Notes under the pieces: model-generated
What the model was told of the DNA's origin: nothing
The model's database searches: none
The model's input: the letters and a program-made list of their open reading frames with translations, nothing else
Shown here: positions 44,654 through 52,084 of the stretch, one piece after another
How positions within the stretch are numbered: position 1 is the stretch's first letter
How the letters are laid out: each line of letters begins with the position of its first letter
Translations under genes and position numbers: made by a program
Source of the DNA: Paenibacillus sp. JJ-223
GTDB lineage: Bacteria; Bacillota; Bacilli; Paenibacillales; Paenibacillaceae
Assembly: GCF_927798175.1 (NCBI RefSeq)
Contig: NZ_CAKMMP010000003.1
Location: 434,001 to 498,000, forward strand
Length of the DNA: 64,000 nt
Direction: 5' to 3'

Positions 44654-46381
44654 ATGAAGAAGACAGTAGCGGATGTTGTCATTAAAGCCTTGCTAAACGC
44701 AGGCGTTAAACGTATTTATGGTATTGTTGGAGACTCGTTGAACGCGATCCTCGATTCCATTCGCCGTTCGGGTGAAATCGAATGGATCCACGTGCGTCAC
44801 GAGGAAGTCGCGGCGTTTGCCGCCGGAGCGGATGCGGCCGTTGCCGGGAGCATTGCCGTTTGCGCCGGAAGCAGCGGCCCGGGGAATATGCATTTAATCA
44901 ATGGTTTGTACGACTGTCACCGGAATCGCGTTCCCGTTCTGGCCATTGCGGCACATATTCCGAGCGACGAGATTGGAAGCGAATATTTTCAATCCACGCA
45001 TCCGGAATATTTGTTTCAGGAATGCAGCCATTATTGCGAGGTCGTCACCACGGCCAAGCAGATGCCGCGTTCGATTACGATGGCCATGCAGACTGCGGTG
45101 GCGCGTTCGGGCGTTTCGGTTATTGTGTTGCCGGGCGATGTTGCTGCTCTGGAGGCGGCCAATCTTCCCGTACCCGAGCATGTATTCCAAACCCCCAAAC
45201 CCGTCGTTCACCCTTCCGTTCCCGAACTGCAAAAACTTGCAGAGTACTTGAATAGCGACCGAAAGATAACGCTACTCTGCGGGGCCGGATGCGCTGGTGC
45301 ACATGAGCAGCTGATGCAGCTGTGCGACAGGTTGAAATCGCCGATGGTCATCGCGCTCCGGGGCAAGGAGCATCTGGAGTATGACAATCCGTATTCAGTG
45401 GGATTGACCGGATTGATCGGATATTCATCCGGATATCATGCGATGATGGATTGCGATATATTGCTGATGTTGGGCACAGATTTCCCGTATCGGCAGTTTT
45501 ATCCCGAGGAGGCCATCGTTCTGCAGGTGGACATTCAAGCTTCGCACCTTGGCCGAAGAACCAAGCTGGATTATGGGGTGTGCGGGGACGTGAAGGCTAC
45601 CATCGAAGCATTGCTGCCCTATTTGACACAAGAGCACAGCGACAAACATCTGCGCAAAAGTGTGGAACATTTCGAAAAGGTGCGTAAAGACTTGGATGAG
45701 TTGGCCGTGGGCAAACCCGGCAAAAAGCCGATCCATCCGCAATACCTTACGCAAGCGATCAGCGACGCAGCCGCGGAGAATGCCATTTTTACGTGCGACG
45801 TAGGCACGCCTACCGTATGGGCGGCACGTTACTTGAAAATGAGCCAAAATCGCCGTCTGCTCGGCTCGTTCAATCATGGCACGATGGCCAACGCACTGCC
45901 TCAAGGCATTGGGGCGCAAGTAGCCGATCCTGGCCGGCAGGTCATTTCTTTGTCCGGCGACGGCGGATTAGCCATGCTGATGGGTGACCTGCTTACCCTG
46001 AAACAGCACAATCTGCCGGTGAAGGTTGTGGTTTACAATAATGGAGCGCTTAGTTTCGTCGAACTTGAAATGAAGGCGGCCGGTTTTTTGGAATCAGGCA
46101 CCGAGCTCGTCAATCCCAACTTTGCGACGGTGGCGGAAGCTATGGGCATCAAAGGCATTCGAGTAGAAGATCCGGCCGATGTCGAAGGAGCGATCCAGCA
46201 GGCACTGCAGCATGACGGCCCTGTCCTGATCGACGCAGTCGTCAACCGGCAGGAACTGTCCTTGCCACCAAAAATCAGCATCAAACAAGCGGAAGGCTTC
46301 ACGCTGTGGATGATGAAGGCTGTACTTAACGGGCGTGGGGATGAGCTGATCGAGCTGGCCAAAACGAATTTGCTGCGCTAA
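44654..46381 (+). CDS. poxB: Thiamine-diphosphate-dependent pyruvate oxidase/dehydrogenase (PoxB type)
   Basis: The 575-residue protein has the three-domain ThDP-enzyme layout. Glu50 (R-H-E-E-V-A-A-F) activates thiamine, a central FAD/cofactor domain spans about 190-330, and the ThDP motif G-D-G-G-L-A-M to N-N-G lies near 436-465. It resembles E. coli PoxB and Bacillus YdaP, which oxidise pyruvate to acetate and CO2, passing electrons to quinone or oxygen. I start at the ATG at 44654 (AAGGAG 7 bases upstream); a TTG at 44648 is possible. Confidence 0.9.
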   Translation: MKKTVADVVIKALLNAGVKRIYGIVGDSLNAILDSIRRSGEIEWIHVRHEEVAAFAAGADAAVAGSIAVCAGSSGPGNMHLINGLYDCHRNRVPVLAIAAHIPSDEIGSEYFQSTHPEYLFQECSHYCEVVTTAKQMPRSITMAMQTAVARSGVSVIVLPGDVAALEAANLPVPEHVFQTPKPVVHPSVPELQKLAEYLNSDRKITLLCGAGCAGAHEQLMQLCDRLKSPMVIALRGKEHLEYDNPYSVGLTGLIGYSSGYHAMMDCDILLMLGTDFPYRQFYPEEAIVLQVDIQASHLGRRTKLDYGVCGDVKATIEALLPYLTQEHSDKHLRKSVEHFEKVRKDLDELAVGKPGKKPIHPQYLTQAISDAAAENAIFTCDVGTPTVWAARYLKMSQNRRLLGSFNHGTMANALPQGIGAQVADPGRQVISLSGDGGLAMLMGDLLTLKQHNLPVKVVVYNNGALSFVELEMKAAGFLESGTELVNPNFATVAEAMGIKGIRVEDPADVEGAIQQALQHDGPVLIDAVVNRQELSLPPKISIKQAEGFTLWMMKAVLNGRGDELIELAKTNLLR

Positions 46382-46443
46382 CGGCTTGGAGGGAAATTCC
46401 AGGCGTTATGCTGTGCATCATCATCCTATCGGATGCGTAGGGG

Positions 46444-46485
46444 GAGCGGGTTCAAAACATGTCCTGTTTTGGACGCTCTCTTCTT
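46444..46485 (+). terminator. Probable terminator after poxB
   Basis: GAGCGGGTTCAAAAC pairs imperfectly with GTTTTGGACGCTC, followed by TCTTCTT. Confidence 0.5.
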
Positions 46486-46541
46486 CGCACCATTTTTATA
46501 TACTTATGAAACGAAATTATATGTACCAATATAAATATAAT

Positions 46542-46571
46542 TTGATTTTTTTGTCGTAAGTCATTTACAAT
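46542..46571 (+). promoter_or_regulatory. Promoter of the 251-aa SDR gene
   Basis: TTGATT (46542-46547) and TACAAT (46566-46571) are 18 bases apart. The transcript would have a leader of about 105 bases. Together with the terminator just before it, this accounts for the 302-base gap between poxB and the SDR gene; I see nothing else there. Confidence 0.6.
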
Positions 46572-46683
46572 AAGTAAGTCAGGAAGGATACTTTTTTATC
46601 TTACATAGGTTATGTTTGAGCACTGCTTCAAATCGACTTAACCATCCGATGACGAAAAACGTACAGACATGGAGGAGATCAAC

Positions 46684-47439
46684 ATGAGTCACACCGGAAA
46701 AGTAGCTATCATTACTGGAGCAGGAAGCGGTTTGGGACAAGCTGCTGCGTTGAAGCTGGCGGAAAAGGGAGCATCCATCGTTGTCGTTGATCTCGTAGAA
46801 GAGACAGGTCGGGAAACGGTTAAACAAATCAAGGACCTTGGCGGAAAAGCCATTTTCGTTCAGGCAGACGTGAGCAAGGCTGCGGACGTGGAAAACTACG
46901 TAAAAAAAACGATCGATGAGTTCGGACGCATCGACATGTTCTTTAACAATGCCGGAATCGCGGGCCCAGGCGTCAAATTGATCGAGCACACGATTGAACA
47001 GTTTGACAAAATCATCGACATTAACTTGAGAAGCGTATTTTACGGATTGAAATATGTCATTACCGAAATGCTCAAAACGGGCGGCGGTTCGATCGTCAAC
47101 ACCGCCTCAACGGCAGGCGTAGTCGGCGTACCCGCCGTGGCTCCTTATGCGGCGACGAAACATGGCGTGGTTGGTCTGACACGTACGGCGGCTATCGAAT
47201 ACGGCAAAGATCAAATTCGCGTAAACGCCATTGCGCCGGGAACGATCGAAACGCCAATGGTTGTGCAATTCGGCAAGGACAACCCGGAGGTGTTCAAGGC
47301 GACCGTTGACAGCATCCCTTCGGGACGCCTCGGCAAGCCGGAAGAAATCGCGAACCTGGTTGCTTTCCTGCTTGGAGACGAAGCTCCGTACATCAACGGT
47401 GCTGTATATCCCATTGATGGTGCCGTAACGGCACAATAA
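46684..47439 (+). CDS. Short-chain dehydrogenase/reductase (251 aa)
   Basis: A classical SDR with T-G-A-G-S-G-L-G at 12-19, N-N-A-G near 89, the catalytic Ser region S-I-V-N-T-A-S, Y-A-A-T-K near 156-160 and P-G-T-I near 186. It resembles the FabG/glucose-1-dehydrogenase/cyclopentanol-dehydrogenase branch, so the substrate stays open. GGAGGAG lies 7 bases before the ATG at 46684. It is monocistronic. Confidence 0.88.
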   Translation: MSHTGKVAIITGAGSGLGQAAALKLAEKGASIVVVDLVEETGRETVKQIKDLGGKAIFVQADVSKAADVENYVKKTIDEFGRIDMFFNNAGIAGPGVKLIEHTIEQFDKIIDINLRSVFYGLKYVITEMLKTGGGSIVNTASTAGVVGVPAVAPYAATKHGVVGLTRTAAIEYGKDQIRVNAIAPGTIETPMVVQFGKDNPEVFKATVDSIPSGRLGKPEEIANLVAFLLGDEAPYINGAVYPIDGAVTAQ

Positions 47440-47450
47440 TGGATGAACAA

Positions 47451-47492
47451 AGAAAGAGAGGCGCTGTATGTGACAGAGCCTCTCTTTTTCTT
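47451..47492. terminator. Bidirectional terminator between the SDR and MFS genes
   Basis: AGAGAGGCGCTG and CAGAGCCTCTCT form a 12-bp stem with one mismatch. AAAGAAAG on the left and TTTTTCTT on the right let it end transcripts from both sides. Confidence 0.85.
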
Positions 47493-47514
47493 ATTACCAA
47501 GTGATTATTGTTCC

Positions 47515-48693
47515 TTATGCGGCACTTGAAGCATTTGAAGTTACTTTCCTGTGTGCGGATCGATAGGAGACCCCAACCACCACAAAAGCAATGGCGACTC
47601 CGGCTGCACCGATCCAGGTGATGGACGATAACGATATGGCGCTGACGGCAATCCCCCCAATACCGGCACCTGCAGCCATGGAGAGCTGCATAACGGAGCT
47701 GTTCAGACTGAGCATGATGCTGGAGGATTCAGGAGCCATAGTAACGAGATGATATTGTTGAGTCGGACCGGACGACCAGGCCGCAAAAGACCACAAAATA
47801 AGTACGGCTACGATGGCGAATGAAGAGTGGGATGTCCAGTTTAACATCGCAAGGCTAAACACATGAAGAGCCATTCCCACAAGCAGCGTGCGTTTTACGC
47901 CTTGACGGTCTGCACTGTAACCTCCTGCCTTGGAGCCGATCAGACTTGCAATGCCGAAGGCAAGCAAGGTGGTGCTTAACACGGCTTCACTCATGCCGGA
48001 GATTTCGATCAGATACGGCGAAATGTACGTATAGGTGATCGAATAACCGCCCAGCCAGAAAAAGGTCACAAGCAGGGCCAAGCCGATTCGGGGCTGCTTC
48101 AAGAGGGACAACTGTTTTTTCAATGGAACATGAGCTTCGGCTTCCAATGGCGGAATGGTTGATGCAATGACCAGCATGGATAATAGGCCAAGGAACGCAA
48201 TCCCTGCAAAAACGAGTTTCCAATCCCATGAGGCGGCAACGAGCCTTCCCAAAGGCACGCCAACGATCAGGGAAGCGGTGAAGCCGGTAATGACCGTAGC
48301 AATGGCACTGGCCTGTTTACCCTCAGGGGCGATTTTGGAAGCGACGGTTAGCGCGGTAACGACAACCACTCCGGCGCCAAGCGCCATCAGAATACGGGCA
48401 GCAATAAACCATTCGTATCCTGGCAGCAGGAAGGCTAGCACATTGGCGATGACGAAAAGACCGAGGAAATAAAGCAGCAATTTTCGCCGATCGAAGCGGG
48501 AAGTCAGGGCGATGATCACTGGAGTACCGAGGGCGTAAACGAGTGAAAATACGGTAATCAGCTGACCGGCAGCAATCAGTGAGATGTGCATCGTGGCGGC
48601 GATGCGATCCAGAATGCCGGCAATGATATACTCGGAAGTGCCGACAAGAAAACTGACCAAAGCGAGAACAACGATTTTCAGCTGTTTAGACAA
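47515..48693 (-). CDS. MFS efflux-type transporter (DHA1 family)
   Basis: The protein has about twelve membrane segments and the DHA1 pattern: an early V-G-T-S-E-Y-I-I-A-G-I-L, motif A-like S-R-F-D-R-R-K-L near 68-75, and motif C-like G-V-P-L-G-R near 147. It resembles YtbD/AraJ-type sugar or drug efflux proteins. I start at the TTG at 48693, 9 bases after AAAGAGG; a TTG at 48702 is also open. An ArsR regulator lies directly upstream, and both share the same operator-like dyad, so it is probably induced by the exported compound. Confidence 0.85.
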   Translation of the reverse strand: MSKQLKIVVLALVSFLVGTSEYIIAGILDRIAATMHISLIAAGQLITVFSLVYALGTPVIIALTSRFDRRKLLLYFLGLFVIANVLAFLLPGYEWFIAARILMALGAGVVVVTALTVASKIAPEGKQASAIATVITGFTASLIVGVPLGRLVAASWDWKLVFAGIAFLGLLSMLVIASTIPPLEAEAHVPLKKQLSLLKQPRIGLALLVTFFWLGGYSITYTYISPYLIEISGMSEAVLSTTLLAFGIASLIGSKAGGYSADRQGVKRTLLVGMALHVFSLAMLNWTSHSSFAIVAVLILWSFAAWSSGPTQQYHLVTMAPESSSIMLSLNSSVMQLSMAAGAGIGGIAVSAISLSSITWIGAAGVAIAFVVVGVSYRSAHRKVTSNASSAA

Positions 48694-48732
48694 CGAGATC
48701 AACCTCTTTCGATAATAGTTTTTTGATATTAT

Positions 48733-48856
48733 TAGAAATATAGAAATAAAGACAAAGAAAAACCGCTATACCGTCCATTGAATGCATTGAGTGAGCTAAC
48801 ATGCTGATGTTCATCCGAACAGCCCTATTTTCGATATTTCTAGTTTTATAGAAATA
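48733..48856 (-). promoter_or_regulatory. Operator and promoter region of the MFS gene
   Basis: At 48835-48856 the perfect dyad TATTTCTA-GTTTTA-TAGAAATA repeats the arms and 6-base spacer of the dyad upstream of the arsR gene. Closer to the gene, on the minus strand, TTGTCT and TAATAT are 18 bases apart. The spacer between them holds two tandem TATTTCTA half-sites (about 48733-48750). All suggest binding of the same ArsR protein. Confidence 0.7.
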
Positions 48857-48869
48857 ACGATCAAAATTT

Positions 48870-49154
48870 TTAGCTGTTTAACAGATAGGGAGCATACCGC
48901 TGTACGGTGTCTGTATTCAGGCTGTAGTAGATATAGGTTCCTTTTTTTTGGGATGTAAGCAAGCCGCAATCGGACAGCTGCTTCAAATGGTGAGACAAGG
49001 TGGAAAGGGCCACCGTTACAAGGCGGTTCTCCAGATCGGCAGGACAAAGATTGCTTTCACCGGACAAGATCTGAACGATTTTGTACCGTGTTTGCTCACC
49101 CAACGCTTTATGAATTTTCACGGCTTGTTCCATATCAATCGGGTTATTCACCAT
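48870..49154 (-). CDS. ArsR-family regulator (94 aa)
   Basis: A single winged helix-turn-helix protein: I-H-K-A-L-G-E-Q-T-R-Y-K-I-V-Q-I-L near 14-30, N-L-C-P-A-D-L near 35-41, V-A-L-S-T-L-S-H-H-L-K-Q-L near 49-61, and a wing K-K-G-T-Y-I-Y-Y near 70-77. It lacks the C-V-C metal motif, with single Cys residues at 37 and 64. I start at the ATG at 49154, which has AAGGGA upstream. It lies upstream of the MFS gene on the same strand, and both have matching dyads. Confidence 0.85.
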   Translation of the reverse strand: MVNNPIDMEQAVKIHKALGEQTRYKIVQILSGESNLCPADLENRLVTVALSTLSHHLKQLSDCGLLTSQKKGTYIYYSLNTDTVQRYAPYLLNS

Positions 49155-49180
49155 TATGGTTAGTCCCTTCATCTTTATTT

Positions 49181-49206
49181 CTTATTTCTAGGAATATAGA
49201 AATAAG
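49181..49206 (-). promoter_or_regulatory. Operator of the ArsR regulator
   Basis: Perfect 10-bp arms CTTATTTCTA and TAGAAATAAG flank GGAATA. It lies about 27 bases upstream of the arsR start, and the core TATTTCTA-N6-TAGAAATA recurs at 48835-48856. Confidence 0.75.
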
Positions 49207-49315
49207 ATAGCATGGATCGAGGAAAATGTAAACTCCCTGCTGAAAATTCGTCTTAGACAGCAAGGATGCATGCCAAGAGCGTAAGCATTTCCGCAGGGAG
49301 TAGGGGTGATACTTT

Positions 49316-49465
49316 TTAGTTTCGTTCAAGAGCTTCAACAACATCCTTGGCATCCTTGAGCGACAGCCTTCTTGCCTCGCGCAATTCCTTGATAGCCCTG
49401 ATTGTGTTGCCAGCGCGAATAAGTTCGATCAGCCTGTGCTCCAGCGCTTGTTGATCCACAGACAA
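49316..49465 (-). CDS. Tiny L7/L12 C-terminal-domain-like protein
   Basis: The 49-residue product contains L-I-E-L-I-R-A-G-N-T-I-R-A-I-K-E-L-R-E-A-R-R-L, then S-L-K-D-A-K-D-V-V-E-A-L. This resembles the helical core of the ribosomal L7/L12 C-terminal domain, without the rest of that protein. A TTG at 49465, about 9 bases after GGAG, is the best start. The frame is open further upstream, but that part lies in the P450 gene. It follows the P450 stop by 44 bases on the same strand. Similar tiny proteins are known in Bacillota; role unknown. Confidence 0.55.
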   Translation of the reverse strand: MSVDQQALEHRLIELIRAGNTIRAIKELREARRLSLKDAKDVVEALERN

Positions 49466-49509
49466 CGCTGCCGGCTCCGGGTTTGTTGTTGAAAGATCGG
49501 TTTCTGCTT

Positions 49510-50703
49510 CTAGCTTAGTTGAATAGGGAGGGCCTTTACCCCTCTTACAATCAGACCTGCCCGCCATTCCAGCGAATCCACGTCGGATGCAAGACGCATG
49601 TGCGGAAATCGTTTCAACAAGGTTGCAATGGCGATTTCCCCTTCCAGGCGGGCGAGCGGCGCTCCGAGACAAAGGTGAATGCCTGTTCCGAAAGCCAAAT
49701 GCGGGCTCTTCTCGCGCGTGATATCGAACAGGTCTGCATCGCTGAAGCGTGCTTCGTCCCGGTTGGCCGAATCCAGCGCAACGATGACAATCTCTCCTTT
49801 GGCAATATGTTGTCCGCGAAATTCAATATCTTCCAAGGCCCAACGCGTTGTGCTGAATTCCACGGGGCCATTATAACGCAGCATTTCTTCGACGGCTTGA
49901 TGGATCAACTCCGGCTGCTTGACCAACAGATCGCGCTGCTCCGGATGTTCCAGCAAAGCAAGAACGCCGTTGCCGATCAGGTTTACGGTGGTTTCGTGAC
50001 CGGCAATGATGAGCAGGGCGACAACGCCAAGCAGCTCTTCTTCGGACAGTTTATCGCCCGCTTCCTCTGCCGCTACAAGCTGGCTGATCAGATCCTTTCC
50101 TGGCTCCTTCCGTACTTTGGCGAACCATTCGGTCAAATAAGCCCTGAATGCCTCGCTATGCTCCTGAAACGTATCCGCATGCTCGGCGCTGTTTGCGTCA
50201 ATGATGGCATTGGACCAGACCCGGAATTTGTCCTGATCCTCCAAGGGTACGCCCAAAATTTCGCTAATGACGATAATCGGCAGCGGGAATGCATATTCGT
50301 CGATCAAGTCCACGCGTTCCGTGGATGACAGATTGTTGAGCAAGTCGTCGGCAATCTCCTGGATGTGATCGCGCATGTCCGCAATGAGTTTAGGCGTAAA
50401 TGCCTTTTGCACGAGTCCTCGCAGGCGTCGATGGTCGGGCGGGTCGGCGAACAGCATGTTATTCGTCATCATGGTTGCGTGTTCCGCCCCGTATCGTTTG
50501 ACCACGTCCTTGCTGAATCGCGGATCTTTAAGCACTTGTACCGCATCTTCATATTGCGTGATAAGCCAGACGTATTGCCCATCGGGGAACAAGATGCGAA
50601 AAACGGGTTCCTGTTGTCTCATTTTTGCATAAACGGGATACGGATTCCGGGTGAATTCGGGCGTGAAGAAATCGGAATAATTCGAACCAGGCTGATTGCT
50701 CAA
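49510..50703 (-). CDS. Cytochrome P450 (CYP107-like)
   Basis: The 397-residue soluble P450 has the I-helix A-G-H-E-T-T at 234-239, the K-helix E-x2-R at 273-276 (E-M-L-R) and the heme loop F-G-T-G-I-H-L-C-L-G with ligand Cys345. The length and the sequence from A-D-P-P-D-H-R-R-L-R fit bacterial CYP107-type monooxygenases that hydroxylate fatty acids, macrolides or steroids. It starts with TTG at 50703 after GAGGGG. No ferredoxin or biosynthetic cluster lies next to it, so the substrate is unknown. Confidence 0.93.
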   Translation of the reverse strand: MSNQPGSNYSDFFTPEFTRNPYPVYAKMRQQEPVFRILFPDGQYVWLITQYEDAVQVLKDPRFSKDVVKRYGAEHATMMTNNMLFADPPDHRRLRGLVQKAFTPKLIADMRDHIQEIADDLLNNLSSTERVDLIDEYAFPLPIIVISEILGVPLEDQDKFRVWSNAIIDANSAEHADTFQEHSEAFRAYLTEWFAKVRKEPGKDLISQLVAAEEAGDKLSEEELLGVVALLIIAGHETTVNLIGNGVLALLEHPEQRDLLVKQPELIHQAVEEMLRYNGPVEFSTTRWALEDIEFRGQHIAKGEIVIVALDSANRDEARFSDADLFDITREKSPHLAFGTGIHLCLGAPLARLEGEIAIATLLKRFPHMRLASDVDSLEWRAGLIVRGVKALPIQLS

Positions 50704-50923
50704 ATGAATATCCCCTCTCTTTGCTCGTTTGGATACAACTCTATTTTTCCAGATGCTTGGGCAATATGCAAATGTTGCTACGAATGATCCCGAATTGGTC
50801 TGGACAGGGACAATTCTGTTACGTATTTATACGTGGATCTGTGTCCAAGGGCTTAGTATAGATGCTGATAAGAAGGACATTTCAACCATTTTTGGCGTTT
50901 ATGCCTGTAGGCTGAAAAGGAGT

Positions 50924-50964
50924 ATGTTAATATAACATCAATAAGAACATACGATCTGTTATGT
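50924..50964 (+). promoter_or_regulatory. Dyad-rich region upstream of the MoxR-VWA operon
   Basis: ATGTTA-ATA-TAACAT (50924-50938) is a 6-bp-arm dyad. Further copies of the half-site follow, with ACATA near 50948 and TGTTATGT (50957-50964). TAATAT inside the dyad could be a -10 box, but no good -35 is seen. These may be operator half-sites. The remaining bases between the P450 gene and this point show nothing clear. Confidence 0.4.
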
Positions 50965-50983
50965 GAGAGGAGAAAGCTTCACG

Positions 50984-52084
50984 ATGGAAATGATTAAACC
51001 ACCGGCCGAGACATTGTACGAGGAGCAGCTGCGTGCACTGCGGGAAGAAGACAAGGGCAAGCGGCCTCCAAATTGGCTGTTATCGCCTGTGCATGTGCGG
51101 GACTTCATCATTGGGCGCGACGAGCCGGCGGTGCTGGACGGCAAGCAGGTGCCGATTACGCGAAAATTTTACGGCAACGACGTGCTGATCGAGCGGGCCG
51201 TGGTGACGCTGGCGGGAAACCGGGGGCTTATGCTGGTCGGGGAACCGGGAACGGCCAAAACGATGCTGAGCGAGCTGTTGACCGCAGCCATTTCAGGCAC
51301 CAGCCTGAACACCATTCAAGGTACGGCCGGCACGACGGAGGACATGATCAAGTACTCGTGGAACTACGCGATGCTGCTTGATAAAGGACCTTCGGAAGCC
51401 GCGCTCGTGCCATCCCCGTTGTATAACGGTATGAAAAAAGGCATCCTGACCCGTTTCGAGGAAATTACGCGTTGTCCTTCGGAAGCGCAGGATAGCCTGA
51501 TCAGCATACTCAGCGACAAGGTCATGAGCATTCCTGAACTGGATGGCGGAGTATTGTTCGCCAAACCGGGCTTCAACGTGATCGCCACCGCGAACATCCG
51601 GGACAAAGGCGTTAACGAAATGAGCGGCGCGCTGAAGCGCCGATTCAACTTTGAAACGATCAAGCCGATCAACAGCGTGAAGATGGAAGCCAAAATCATC
51701 GAATCCCAGGCACGCAGCCTGCTGATGCATAGCGGCATCGAGGCAGAAATCAATACCGACGTGGTGGAACTGCTCGCGACGACCTTCATGGAGCTTCGCA
51801 CGGGCATGAGCCGCGAAGGGTACAAGCTGGACACGCCGCAGGCTTCCATGAGCACGGCCGAAGCGGTATCCGTTTATGTGCAGAGCGCGATGACATCCCA
51901 TTATTATGAAGGGAAGGACATTGCGCTCGACCGGCTGGTGCAGAACATGCTGGGTACGATCGCCAAGGAAAACGACAAGGACTTGTCCGTGCTCAAAACG
52001 TATTTTTCCAAGGTGGTCAAGGAGCGTTCCAAGGATGAAGGCATTTGGAAGCAGTATTATGAGGAGAAAAAATGGATCGGGTAA
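50984..52084 (+). CDS. MoxR-type AAA ATPase (YehL-like)
   Basis: The 366-residue protein has Walker A G-E-P-G-T-A-K-T at 86-93. A Walker B-like L-T-R-F-E-E-I-T-R near 153 has its acidic pair as Glu-Glu instead of Asp-Glu. The sensor 1 segment is N-V-I-A-T-A-N near 196-202, with a C-terminal lid domain. MoxR ATPases act as chaperones with VWA-domain partners. The next genes encode DUF5682 and VWA proteins, overlapping or nearly so. It resembles E. coli YehL in both sequence type and context. AGAGGAGA lies 10 bases before the ATG. Confidence 0.88.
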   Translation: MEMIKPPAETLYEEQLRALREEDKGKRPPNWLLSPVHVRDFIIGRDEPAVLDGKQVPITRKFYGNDVLIERAVVTLAGNRGLMLVGEPGTAKTMLSELLTAAISGTSLNTIQGTAGTTEDMIKYSWNYAMLLDKGPSEAALVPSPLYNGMKKGILTRFEEITRCPSEAQDSLISILSDKVMSIPELDGGVLFAKPGFNVIATANIRDKGVNEMSGALKRRFNFETIKPINSVKMEAKIIESQARSLLMHSGIEAEINTDVVELLATTFMELRTGMSREGYKLDTPQASMSTAEAVSVYVQSAMTSHYYEGKDIALDRLVQNMLGTIAKENDKDLSVLKTYFSKVVKERSKDEGIWKQYYEEKKWIG

